A stretch of DNA of 7,083 nt from Scatosoma sp045652965 (GCA_045652965.1 JAZOLI010000043.1:1-7083); one strand, 5' to 3'; numbered from the stretch's first letter, positions 1-5,952 are shown. Translations and numbers: made by a program. The notes: generated from the sequence alone by a model not told the origin.

Positions 1-419
1 TTACCGGTCTTGAAATGTTCCACAAACTCCTTGACGAAGCTCAAGCGGGTGACAACGTTGGTGCGTTGCTTCGTGGTATCAACAGAACGGATATCCAAAA
101 AGGTCAAGTTATCGCGAAACCTGGTACGGTTGCTACGGGTACGGAATTCACCGCTCAAGTATACGTTTTGACGAAAGATGAAGGTGGTCGTCACACGGCA
201 TTCTTCAACCACTACAGACCTCAATTCTTCGTAAGAACGACGGACGTTACGGGTATGATCGAACTTCCCGAAGGCGTTGAAATGGTTATGCCTGGCGACA
301 ACATCGAAATGAAAGTTGTTCTTATCAAGCCCGTTGCTTTGGAAGAAGGTCTTCGTTTCGCTATCCGTGAAGGCGGCAGAACGGTTGGTTCGGGCGTTAT
401 CGCGAAAATCATTAAATAA
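1..419 (+). CDS. tuf: Elongation factor Tu, C-terminal part (5' end outside window)
   Basis: EF-Tu is the GTPase that carries aminoacyl-tRNA to the ribosomal A site in the cytoplasm. Only the last 138 codons are present, read from base 3 to the TAA at 417-419. An internal ATG at 15 is not the real start, because the frame is open to the window edge and the residues before it (TGLE) match the family. The segment covers the end of domain II (MFHKLLDEAQAGDNVGALLRGI) and all of domain III (GGRHTAFF, YRPQFF, RTTDVTG, ELPEGVEMVMPGDN, RFAIREGGRTVGSGV). GTP-binding motifs lie upstream, outside the window. Compared with the usual GGRHTPFF and YRPQFYFRTTD patterns, there are substitutions (Pro to Ala; FV in place of YF) that look like lineage variation. 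The gene is followed directly by a terminator, so it is the last gene of its operon. Confidence 0.97.
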   Translation, partial: TGLEMFHKLLDEAQAGDNVGALLRGINRTDIQKGQVIAKPGTVATGTEFTAQVYVLTKDEGGRHTAFFNHYRPQFFVRTTDVTGMIELPEGVEMVMPGDNIEMKVVLIKPVALEEGLRFAIREGGRTVGSGVIAKIIK

Positions 420-437
420 TCAAGCTACGGCTTAAAC

Positions 438-472
438 AAAAAATAGCTTATCTTCGGATAAGCTATTTTTTT
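438..472 (+). terminator. Rho-independent terminator of tuf
   Basis: A perfect 9-bp stem (444-452 with 457-465) is closed around a UUCG tetraloop with a C-G closing pair, which is an exceptionally stable loop. It is extended by A/T pairs (438-443 with 466-471) and runs into seven Ts (466-472). It starts about 20 bases after the tuf stop codon. The A run on the other side would also allow some termination on the minus strand. Confidence 0.93.
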
Positions 473-642
473 GTGTAAAATCCGCCGCTTAACGCAACGT
501 TCAATCGAACACGGCTTACGGCTTTGAATATGTTGTTTCCCCTTAAAAACACCCGTAAAAACGCCCCTAAAACGCACGATATGCGAACAATCGAATATTT
601 AATCAACCTTGCAACAATTCGCACTTAAAGGGCGTAAAATCA
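473..642. other. Intergenic stretch with no recognisable feature
   Basis: Between the tuf terminator and the next promoter I see no open reading frame with a ribosome binding site, no tRNA-like fold and no strong hairpin. Short similar stretches (the taaaaacgcccc-like units around 545-575) are too brief to call a repeat. Confidence 0.5.
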
Positions 643-671
643 TTGACAAAAAATGCCGAATGTGTTATTAT
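643..671 (+). promoter_or_regulatory. Sigma-A promoter with extended -10 for the leader RNA
   Basis: A perfect -35 box TTGACA (643-648) is separated by 17 bases from a -10 box TATTAT (666-671). The -10 is preceded by TGT (663-665), giving the TGn extended -10. The expected start is G678, seven bases past the -10, which is also the first base of the leader's closing stem. This agreement supports both calls. Confidence 0.88.
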
Positions 672-785
672 ATATAAGCCACACAATTACATAATATCAA
701 ACAAACTTGCGGAAACTATCTTCGGTGAGAGGTGTTTCTCGTTTTCTCATTCTGCAAGTTTGGATTATGAGTAATTGTGTGGCAA

Positions 786-823
786 CGATAAGAGAAACGC
801 TTTTTGCAGTGCGTCTCTTGTCG
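786..823 (+). promoter_or_regulatory. Antiterminator hairpin competing with the leader terminator
   Basis: Bases 786-795 (CGATAAGAGA) pair with 814-823 (TCTCTTGTCG) over ten positions with one G-U. After a 2-base bulge (796-797), 798-800 pair with 811-813. This hairpin uses bases 811-817, the 5' arm of the terminator, so the two folds exclude each other. Confidence 0.65.
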
Positions 824-836
824 AGGCGCATTTTTT
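810..836 (+). terminator. Rho-independent terminator inside the leader
   Basis: Stem 810-817 (TGCGTCTC) pairs with 823-830 (GAGGCGCA), eight pairs including one G-U, around a 5-base loop (818-822). It is followed directly by TTTTTT at 831-836. It stands 26 bases before the start codon of the small membrane protein gene, the usual place for a transcription attenuator. Confidence 0.8.
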
Positions 837-862
837 ATTTTACACAAAAGGAGATTTTTTAG

Positions 863-1189
863 ATGTTTGATAGAATTAGCGAGAAACTGAAAACGATAGC
901 GAACGTTTTATTCAAAATAGCGATTGTTCTAGCAATTATAATGGGCATAGCAGGGCTTGCGCTATTAAGTGAGTCAAGTGAAGCAACCGTTACCTTAATC
1001 ATATCCGCAGGGTTGACATTGGGCGGAAGTTACATTAGCAGCGCGTTGATTTATGGTTTTGCAGAACTGATTGAAAAAACTACGTCAACCAATTTACATA
1101 TAGCAAATATAAATGCAAACGCTATTCCGAAATTGGTAGCAAATACAAACAAAGAAACACCTGAATGCACAGAAAGTAAAGCGGAATAA
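863..1189 (+). CDS. Small two-helix membrane protein, function unknown
   Basis: This is a 108-residue protein with no recognised catalytic domain. A basic amphipathic start (residues 1-12, FDRISEKLKTIA) precedes two hydrophobic helices, about 15-35 and 43-66, joined by a short acidic turn (SESSEA). A motif YGFAELIEK (64-72) sits at the membrane exit, followed by a polar tail with no helix signal. Both ends are likely cytoplasmic, with a helical hairpin in the membrane. Small Clostridia proteins with this layout and a YGF-ELIE-like motif are, as I recall, common and uncharacterised. The start is well supported by AAAGGAG at 847-853, nine bases before the ATG. The stretch looks richer in A/T than tuf and the pot genes. 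It follows a leader with a conditional terminator, so expression is likely regulated by read-through. Convergent with potD. I assign no function. Confidence 0.82.
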   Translation: MFDRISEKLKTIANVLFKIAIVLAIIMGIAGLALLSESSEATVTLIISAGLTLGGSYISSALIYGFAELIEKTTSTNLHIANINANAIPKLVANTNKETPECTESKAE

Positions 1190-1195
1190 AGCAAG

Positions 1196-1234
1196 AATCC
1201 CTACAAACGAATGCGCCTGTCGTTAGTGGGGATT
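1196..1234 (+). other. Stem-loop in the 3' region of the small membrane protein gene
   Basis: Bases 1196-1204 pair with 1226-1234 (nine pairs, one G-U) and 1206-1210 pair with 1220-1224, leaving a 9-base loop (1211-1219). It begins seven bases after the stop codon. No T run follows on either strand, so it is not a standard terminator. It may protect the mRNA 3' end or may be processed; this is inference. Confidence 0.5.
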
Positions 1235-1252
1235 AAAAATACCAAAAACCAA

Positions 1253-1293
1253 GCAATTATGTCACACATAATACCTATGCGTGACATAATTGC
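1253..1293. repeat. Perfect 13-bp inverted repeat
   Basis: GCAATTATGTCAC (1253-1265) and its exact complement GTGACATAATTGC (1281-1293) flank a 15-base spacer. No T run follows on either strand, so it is not a terminator. The length and perfection suggest a mobile-element remnant, a REP-like palindromic unit or a protein binding site. Confidence 0.75.
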
Positions 1294-1328
1294 ACCTAAA
1301 AATACCTATGCGAAACATAATACCTATG
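1267..1328. repeat. Short direct repeats of CATAATACCTATG
   Basis: CATAATACCTATG occurs exactly at 1267-1279 and 1316-1328. A third copy keeps the AATACCTATG core at 1301-1310. The beginning of the unit (ACATAATA) recurs at 1333-1340. The unit itself has CATA/TATG ends. The first copy lies in the spacer of the 13-bp inverted repeat. The spacing is irregular and there are no spacers of constant length, so this is not a CRISPR array. Confidence 0.65.
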
Positions 1329-1343
1329 TCTAACATAATATAA

Positions 1344-1377
1344 AAAACGGCTTGCTTATCAAAAAACGAGCCGTTTT
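1344..1377. terminator. Bidirectional terminator between the small membrane protein gene and potD
   Basis: Bases 1344-1354 pair with 1367-1377 (eleven pairs, one G-U) around a 12-base loop. The stem is flanked by an A run on the left, which becomes a T run on the minus strand, and by TTTTGTTTT on the right. It can therefore end both the + strand transcript and the 5-kb minus-strand pot operon transcript, whose last stop codon is at 1396-1398. Confidence 0.87.
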
Positions 1378-1395
1378 GTTTTAATATAGCGATTT

Positions 1396-2760
1396 TTATT
1401 TGATATTATTCCACATACGGTTGGCAAGGGTGTTGGTTTCCTTGTCGAAATATTGCATAACCACGAGCCGATCAATGGTTTTTTCGTCGGGGTATTGCGC
1501 AAGGAGTTGTCTATGAATTTGATCGGAATAGGTGGTAAGGGTATGACCTTCGCCGAAGAAATAGCTTAAATCATATTCAGCCGTGTCCGTTTCTTCTTCG
1601 CCTGCGCCGTAAGTTTCTTCCACGTAGTCAAACACGTCGTCTCCGCCGATGCAGCTCGTGTAGCCGATATAATACATGTTTCTCACCACGTTTTCAGGCA
1701 TGGAAAGGAAATTGATAAATGCGGTTGCGGCGTCTACGTTTTTAGAATCTTTCATAAGCACCCAACCGTCAAACCAAAGGTTGGAAGCCGATTCGGGGAT
1801 GCAATATTCTAAATATAACGGATCTTCGCGCATTTCTTCATCTTCGCCCATATCGAGCGTATACACGGCGTCGCCGCTCCATTGATAGGAGATATCAAAA
1901 CGCCCCGTGATAACGTCGAGCTTGCCTTCGTCTGTTTCCAAGCCATAGAGATTGCCGCGCATTTGTTCGAGCAATTTTTGCACGCTAGGCATGGATTTCG
2001 TGTCGTTCATTTTCTCAAACAACGTATGCTTATAATCAGCCTTTGAAAGCGTACCTGCTTGATATTTTGTCTTTTCTCCAAGCAAAAAATCTTCATAATA
2101 CATGCCAAGCCCCACGAAATAGGAATCGCGCACGTTGTCTTTTGCAGTGATTTTGCGGCTATATTTATCGTTTAAAAACACTTTCCAGCTTTTCACGTCT
2201 TCGCGAGCAACCGTTTCGGGGTTAAACACAAAGCCTGTCGAGCCCCACATATAACCCGCCACGTATTCGGAAAGGGAATCTCCGCTTAAAAGATCCATCG
2301 CTTCGCCCTTGAACACGCCGTCGATATAGGAAGAAACGTGTTTTGCATAATAATTGTTTTCGTTGGTCTTATCAAAGAAAGAAGTGGGAAGTTTTTGCAA
2401 AAATCCTTCTTCGGCGAGTTTCATGCACATATATTCAGACGGGCATAAGATATCGTAAGAATCGCCCATTTTGATCTTGTTATACATGGTTTCGTTGTCT
2501 TGCAGGGGGATATATTCGACGGTGATTTTCTTGCCGTAAGTCGCTTCGTACCACGTTTCAAATTCTTCGTAAAGGGGACGGCTATCTCCGCCCACGTAGC
2601 TATCTTCGCCGCCTTCGCAAATATATTCGTCCCAGCTTGCCACGCGGAGCACGTTGCCTGAACTTTCCTCGCCGCAACCGCCCAAAGGCAGGGTGGTTAA
2701 AGAAATACAAGCAATCAAAGCAAAGGGGAACAATTTTTTAATCTTTTTCATTTGTTTCAT
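1396..2760 (-). CDS. potD: PotD-type polyamine-binding lipoprotein of an ABC importer
   Basis: This is a surface lipoprotein that binds spermidine and/or putrescine and delivers it to PotBC. The 454-residue product has a lysine-rich start, a hydrophobic segment (10-26) and a lipobox LGGC with Cys29 as the lipidation site. Family segments follow in order: VASWDEYI (40-47), YDILCPSEY (102-110), GYMWGSTGFVFNP (169-181), SYQWSGDAVY (291-300) and NLWFDGW (327-333). By comparison with E. coli PotD, Trp43, Tyr46, Ser108, Tyr110, Trp294, Trp329 and Asp331 match known polyamine-contacting positions. At 454 residues it is longer than typical PotD (about 350). Extra residues are an acidic/glycine insert after 47 and an acidic stretch (EEETDTAEYD) near 390-400. 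The ATG is preceded by AAGGAG with a 9-base spacer, and it overlaps the potC stop as ATGA. It is the last gene before the terminator. The exact substrate, spermidine or putrescine, cannot be read from sequence. Confidence 0.92.
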   Translation of the reverse strand: MKQMKKIKKLFPFALIACISLTTLPLGGCGEESSGNVLRVASWDEYICEGGEDSYVGGDSRPLYEEFETWYEATYGKKITVEYIPLQDNETMYNKIKMGDSYDILCPSEYMCMKLAEEGFLQKLPTSFFDKTNENNYYAKHVSSYIDGVFKGEAMDLLSGDSLSEYVAGYMWGSTGFVFNPETVAREDVKSWKVFLNDKYSRKITAKDNVRDSYFVGLGMYYEDFLLGEKTKYQAGTLSKADYKHTLFEKMNDTKSMPSVQKLLEQMRGNLYGLETDEGKLDVITGRFDISYQWSGDAVYTLDMGEDEEMREDPLYLEYCIPESASNLWFDGWVLMKDSKNVDAATAFINFLSMPENVVRNMYYIGYTSCIGGDDVFDYVEETYGAGEEETDTAEYDLSYFFGEGHTLTTYSDQIHRQLLAQYPDEKTIDRLVVMQYFDKETNTLANRMWNNIK

Positions 2761-3569
2761 CTTTTCTTGCTCCTTGTTTTTCTATACGAAATGATATTGG
2801 AAGCGACCACCACGAGCACGATCAAAAGGAAGATGATAGCGGTAAACGCCCAATACGCCGCTTTTATTTTCGCGCCCATAATGTTATTTTTATCTAGACC
2901 ATAGATATGTGTGCTAATCGTTTGGAAAGAATCGGGTTTGGTGTATGCCGCGATGATATAATCGTCGAGCGATAAGGTGACGGAAAGCAAGAATCCTGCA
3001 ATGATACCAGGTAAAATTTGCGGTATAATCACCGAAAACAACGCTTTCGTAGGGGATGCGCCGAGATCAAGTGCTGCTTCGTAGAGATTGTTATCCATTT
3101 GTTGAAGCTTGGGGATCACCGACAACACGACGAAAGGTGTGCACAGGAGCATTTGTCCAAGAATCAAGGGGACGTAGGTCGATTTGTCAAGCCCGATAAA
3201 GGACACGAGCAAGGCAAAGGAAATCGCCGTCACCACGTCCGCGTTGATAACGGGAATACGATTGATCGCCGTAAGCGCACCGCTTGCTTTCTTTTTAGAA
3301 TAGAAAATACCGATTGCGCCAATCGTGCCGAGCACGGTGGAAAGGAGTGCAACGATCAAAGCGAGCAAGAGCGTTTGTCCCACGATTTGAATAGGTTCGT
3401 TTTCAAAATTGAAAAAATAAGCGTAATGATCGAAGCCAAAGCCCGTCCAATTTTGGATATGATCGCTTTGATTAAAGCTGTTGATCGTCAAGAATAAAAT
3501 GGGGAAGTAGATAAAGAAGAGCACGAGCCCCACGAGCGCCCATTTGAGTATACTTTTCAATCTTACCAT
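2757..3569 (-). CDS. potC: PotC-type polyamine ABC transporter permease
   Basis: This is one of the two inner-membrane subunits that form the polyamine channel with PotB. The 270-residue protein has a hydrophobic first helix (about 10-30), further helices near 63-90, 111-127, 132-152, 185-208 and 238-262, and a basic C-terminus (YRKTRSKKR). The cytoplasmic EAA loop that docks on PotA is clear: EAALDLGAS at 164-172, followed by a conserved ILPGI. The segment PVINADVVTAISF (106-118) is typical of PotC. The ATG overlaps the end of potB by seven bases and follows a purine-rich site AAGGGGGG about nine bases upstream. Its TGA overlaps the potD ATG by four bases, which implies translational coupling. 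Length is normal for the family. Confidence 0.94.
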   Translation of the reverse strand: MVRLKSILKWALVGLVLFFIYFPILFLTINSFNQSDHIQNWTGFGFDHYAYFFNFENEPIQIVGQTLLLALIVALLSTVLGTIGAIGIFYSKKKASGALTAINRIPVINADVVTAISFALLVSFIGLDKSTYVPLILGQMLLCTPFVVLSVIPKLQQMDNNLYEAALDLGASPTKALFSVIIPQILPGIIAGFLLSVTLSLDDYIIAAYTKPDSFQTISTHIYGLDKNNIMGAKIKAAYWAFTAIIFLLIVLVVVASNIISYRKTRSKKR

Positions 3570-4426
3570 AACGACGCCCCCCTTGCATTTGTTTGTTCAT
3601 CCGCTTCAAAGCCGCCCGTCAGCCACGTGACGAGAAACATGAAAAGGAGCAGGATTAAGGCGATAAACGAGCCGTCGTGCCATAAATCGCCCGTGAAATA
3701 ATCGTCGATCAATTTGCCGATAATTTTGACGTTTCTAAACGTGAGATAGTTGGAAACGACGTAGTTTGTCATAGATGGTAAAAACACCATCGAGATACCG
3801 CTCACGATACCGCTTTTGGAAAGGGGGAGCGTGACCTTTAAAAAGGCTTTTGCAGGCGTTGCGCCGAGATCTTTCGCCGCTTCTAAATAGCTTTTATCAA
3901 TCTTAATAATCGTTGTGTAGATAGGCAAAATCATAAAGGGGAGAAAGTCGTAAACCATGCCGATAATGGTGTTCACGATGTTCCACGTTTCCGATTTGTT
4001 GTAAATGCCCAGCCAAACGAACAATTCTTTGAGTGCGTTGATACGAAGCACGAAATTCACCCACATAGGCACGATGAAAAGCAGGAGCAAAGTGGATTTG
4101 TTTTTCAGCTTGCAATGCGCGATGATATACGCCACGGGATAGGCAATCAAAAGGCATACGATCGTGCTCATGGAAGAGATGAACAAGCTGCGTAAAATCG
4201 TTTTGAAATTATACGATTGTAAAAAACCGAGCACGCCTTCACCGCTTTGGGTGAAGAACACGCGCACGTATTCCCACGTAAATTTTCCCATGTCGTCGGT
4301 GAATGCATAATATACCACGATCAAAAGGGGAATTACCACGAACGTCGCTAAGAACAACCCGTAGGGGATTGCGAGCAGTTTTCGGGAGAAATGAAGCTTG
4401 GGTTTCGCTTGCGCCGTTTGCGTCAT
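3563..4426 (-). CDS. potB: PotB-type polyamine ABC transporter permease
   Basis: This is the second channel subunit of the polyamine importer, paired with PotC. The 287-residue protein starts with a short polar, basic cytoplasmic tail, then a first helix (about 18-42) and a periplasmic-side loop with aromatic residues. Further helices lie near 80-103, 112-130, 150-172, 207-227 and 252-272. The EAA loop for PotA contact is EAAKDLGAT (182-190), followed by LPLSKSGI. The segment PMWVNFVLRINA (120-131) is characteristic of PotB. The start has a strong AAGGAGG site six bases upstream and overlaps the potA stop as ATGA. The C-terminus (TNARGASLW) runs into the potC start. No broken or missing parts are seen. 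Confidence 0.94.
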   Translation of the reverse strand: MTQTAQAKPKLHFSRKLLAIPYGLFLATFVVIPLLIVVYYAFTDDMGKFTWEYVRVFFTQSGEGVLGFLQSYNFKTILRSLFISSMSTIVCLLIAYPVAYIIAHCKLKNKSTLLLLFIVPMWVNFVLRINALKELFVWLGIYNKSETWNIVNTIIGMVYDFLPFMILPIYTTIIKIDKSYLEAAKDLGATPAKAFLKVTLPLSKSGIVSGISMVFLPSMTNYVVSNYLTFRNVKIIGKLIDDYFTGDLWHDGSFIALILLLFMFLVTWLTGGFEADEQTNARGASLW

Positions 4427-5952
4427 TGTTTTCCTCCTTCCGCCGCCTTTAAGCTCAAACGAATCTTGTCTTTGGGAATAATCAAGCTAACAAGGTCGTT
4501 TTCATTCCAAAGATCTTCGCACGCAAGCACGTAATCTTCTTCGTTTTCCGTGCGGACGATATAGCGATAATATTCACTCTTATAAATCAAGGAAATGATG
4601 TGTCCTTGCGCGCCGCCTTCGTTTTCATTGTCGCTCATGGTGATGTCGTGTAAATCGACTTCCACGTTCACTTCCACGTCGGTAAGATCAAGCTTTTCGC
4701 CTTTTGCCGTGATCAAATAGCCTTCTTCGTCCAAATGACTTCCAGGATATAATTGCGTGACGTCGCAATCAAACTCACCGTCGCCAAATTCAACGGTGTT
4801 GCGCTTGGTGATAACGCCCGTAAACTTATTCACACGGAATTCCTTTTTCATAACGTGAATGCCGTTAGGTTTGATCACGAGTCCAACCATATCGCCCACT
4901 TCAGGCGCGGACGTGCTTTGAATTTCAATCTCATATCTGCCGCATTGCACGAGAATTTGATAGTGGATGCCTTTGAAAATAACGGAAGTGACTTTGCCTT
5001 TGAGTATGCCGTCGTCCACCGATTTAATCTTCACGTCTTCGGGGCGAACGACTACGTCTACGGGCTCGTCCTTTTCAAAACCGCCGTCCAAACACTCGAA
5101 TTTCTTGCCGCAGAAGCGAACTTCGCCGTCTTTGGGCATAACGCCGGAGAAGATGTTGCTTTCGCCGATAAAGTCGGCAACGAAGGTGTTTTTCGGTTCG
5201 TTATAGATGCTTTCGGGTGTGCCGATTTGTTGAATAACGCCGTCCGCCATAACGACGATGGTGTCGGACATAGTGAGCGCTTCTTCCTGATCGTGCGTGA
5301 CGTAGATAAAGGTAATGCCCAAGCGGCGGTGCATGGCTTTCAGTTCGAGCTGCATTTCCTTGCGCATTTTCAAATCGTGCCCGCCGAGCGGTTCGTCAAG
5401 GAGCAAACTTTCAGGCTCGTTTACGATTGCGCGCGCAATGGCAATGCGTTGTTGTTGTCCGCCTGAAAGGGTGGAAATGCTACGCTTTTCAAAACCACTT
5501 AAATCTACGATTTCGAGCGCCTTTTTCACCTTTTCCGCAATCACGTGCGCGGGCAATTTTTCCATTTTCGTTTTTTGCGCGCCTTTTTTATCCACGTAGG
5601 TCGTTTCCACGCGCTTTTGTTTAAGTCCAAATGCAACGTTGTCAAAAACGTTTAAGTGGGGGAACAACGCATATTTTTGGAACACCGTGTTTACAGGCCG
5701 ACGATTGGGGGGCAGGGCGCTAATATCCTTACCATTGAGTAAAATTTGACCGCTCGTTGGCATATCGAAGCCTGCGATCATACGAAGCGTTGTCGTTTTA
5801 CCGCACCCCGACGGGCCGAGAAAGGTGATAAATTCGCCTTTGCGAACGTAGAAATTCATGTTTTCTACAACGGAAACACCGTCGAACTCCTTGCATACGT
5901 TTACAAGTTCGATGATTTTTGCACTATTTTCTAAAGCAGAAGTTTTTTTCAT
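4423..5952 (-). CDS. potA: PotA-type polyamine ABC transporter ATPase with enlarged C-terminus
   Basis: This cytoplasmic ATPase drives polyamine import through PotBC. The 509-residue protein carries a complete ABC domain: Walker A GPSGCGKT (46-53), Q-loop Gln92, signature LSGGQ (162-166), Walker B LLLDE (183-187) and switch His220. Two oddities are seen there. The D-loop reads GGHD (190-193) where relatives usually have SALD or GALD. A lysine-rich insert (about 113-135) extends the helical subdomain. The usual C-terminal TOBE region follows (NIFSGV 266-271, VVVRPEDV 300-307, GKVTSVIFKG 319-328). A second, weaker copy of the whole unit then appears (FTGVI 377-381, VNVEVDLHDI 428-437, GHIISLIYKS 450-459), so the protein is about 130 residues longer than typical PotA. 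AGGGAG lies ten bases before the ATG. It starts 17 bases after the regulator gene, in the same operon. Confidence 0.93.
   Translation of the reverse strand: MKKTSALENSAKIIELVNVCKEFDGVSVVENMNFYVRKGEFITFLGPSGCGKTTTLRMIAGFDMPTSGQILLNGKDISALPPNRRPVNTVFQKYALFPHLNVFDNVAFGLKQKRVETTYVDKKGAQKTKMEKLPAHVIAEKVKKALEIVDLSGFEKRSISTLSGGQQQRIAIARAIVNEPESLLLDEPLGGHDLKMRKEMQLELKAMHRRLGITFIYVTHDQEEALTMSDTIVVMADGVIQQIGTPESIYNEPKNTFVADFIGESNIFSGVMPKDGEVRFCGKKFECLDGGFEKDEPVDVVVRPEDVKIKSVDDGILKGKVTSVIFKGIHYQILVQCGRYEIEIQSTSAPEVGDMVGLVIKPNGIHVMKKEFRVNKFTGVITKRNTVEFGDGEFDCDVTQLYPGSHLDEEGYLITAKGEKLDLTDVEVNVEVDLHDITMSDNENEGGAQGHIISLIYKSEYYRYIVRTENEEDYVLACEDLWNENDLVSLIIPKDKIRLSLKAAEGGKQ

Larger units (their letters stand above)
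678..836 (+). ncRNA. Structured leader RNA (candidate riboswitch/attenuator or sRNA), class unknown
   Basis: From the predicted start G678 the RNA can form a closing stem of 13 perfect pairs (678-690 with 771-783). Next comes an internal loop with an optional 5-bp helix (691-695 with 764-768). A second stem of 13 consecutive pairs, one of them G-U, follows (702-714 with 750-762), capped by a 35-base apical loop (715-749). After the closing stem come an antiterminator (786-800 with 811-823) and an overlapping terminator (810-830 plus T run). The RNA would be about 160 bases if terminated, or would continue into the small membrane protein gene at 863 if read through. I do not recognise conserved signatures of T-box, purine, SAM, c-di-GMP, glycine, ZTP or THF elements. 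It could be a cis-acting switch or a stand-alone small RNA with leaky termination. The structure is visible in the sequence; the switching role is inference. Confidence 0.68.

Noticed and set aside
678..836. 6S RNA
   Set aside because: A long hairpin of about 160 bases invites the comparison. However, the apical part is short, the central bubble is not clear, and the 3' part is an overlapping terminator/antiterminator upstream of a gene, which 6S RNA does not have.
824..1218. Seven-base complementarity between the 3' stem-loop (1212-1218) and the leader terminator arm (824-830)
   Set aside because: A 7-base match between two regions of this size is expected by chance, and nothing else supports an interaction.
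1253..1342. CRISPR array
   Set aside because: Repeat units are only 13 bases, spacing between copies is irregular, there are no spacers of constant length, and no cas genes are in the window.
3018..3497. 159-codon open frame on the + strand opposite potC
   Set aside because: Antisense to a clear permease, His/Arg-rich composition, no start signals.
4753..5466. 237-codon open frame on the + strand opposite potA
   Set aside because: It is the antisense shadow of a well-supported ABC ATPase. It has no ribosome binding site and no recognisable domain, and the low-complexity mirrored composition is typical of such frames.
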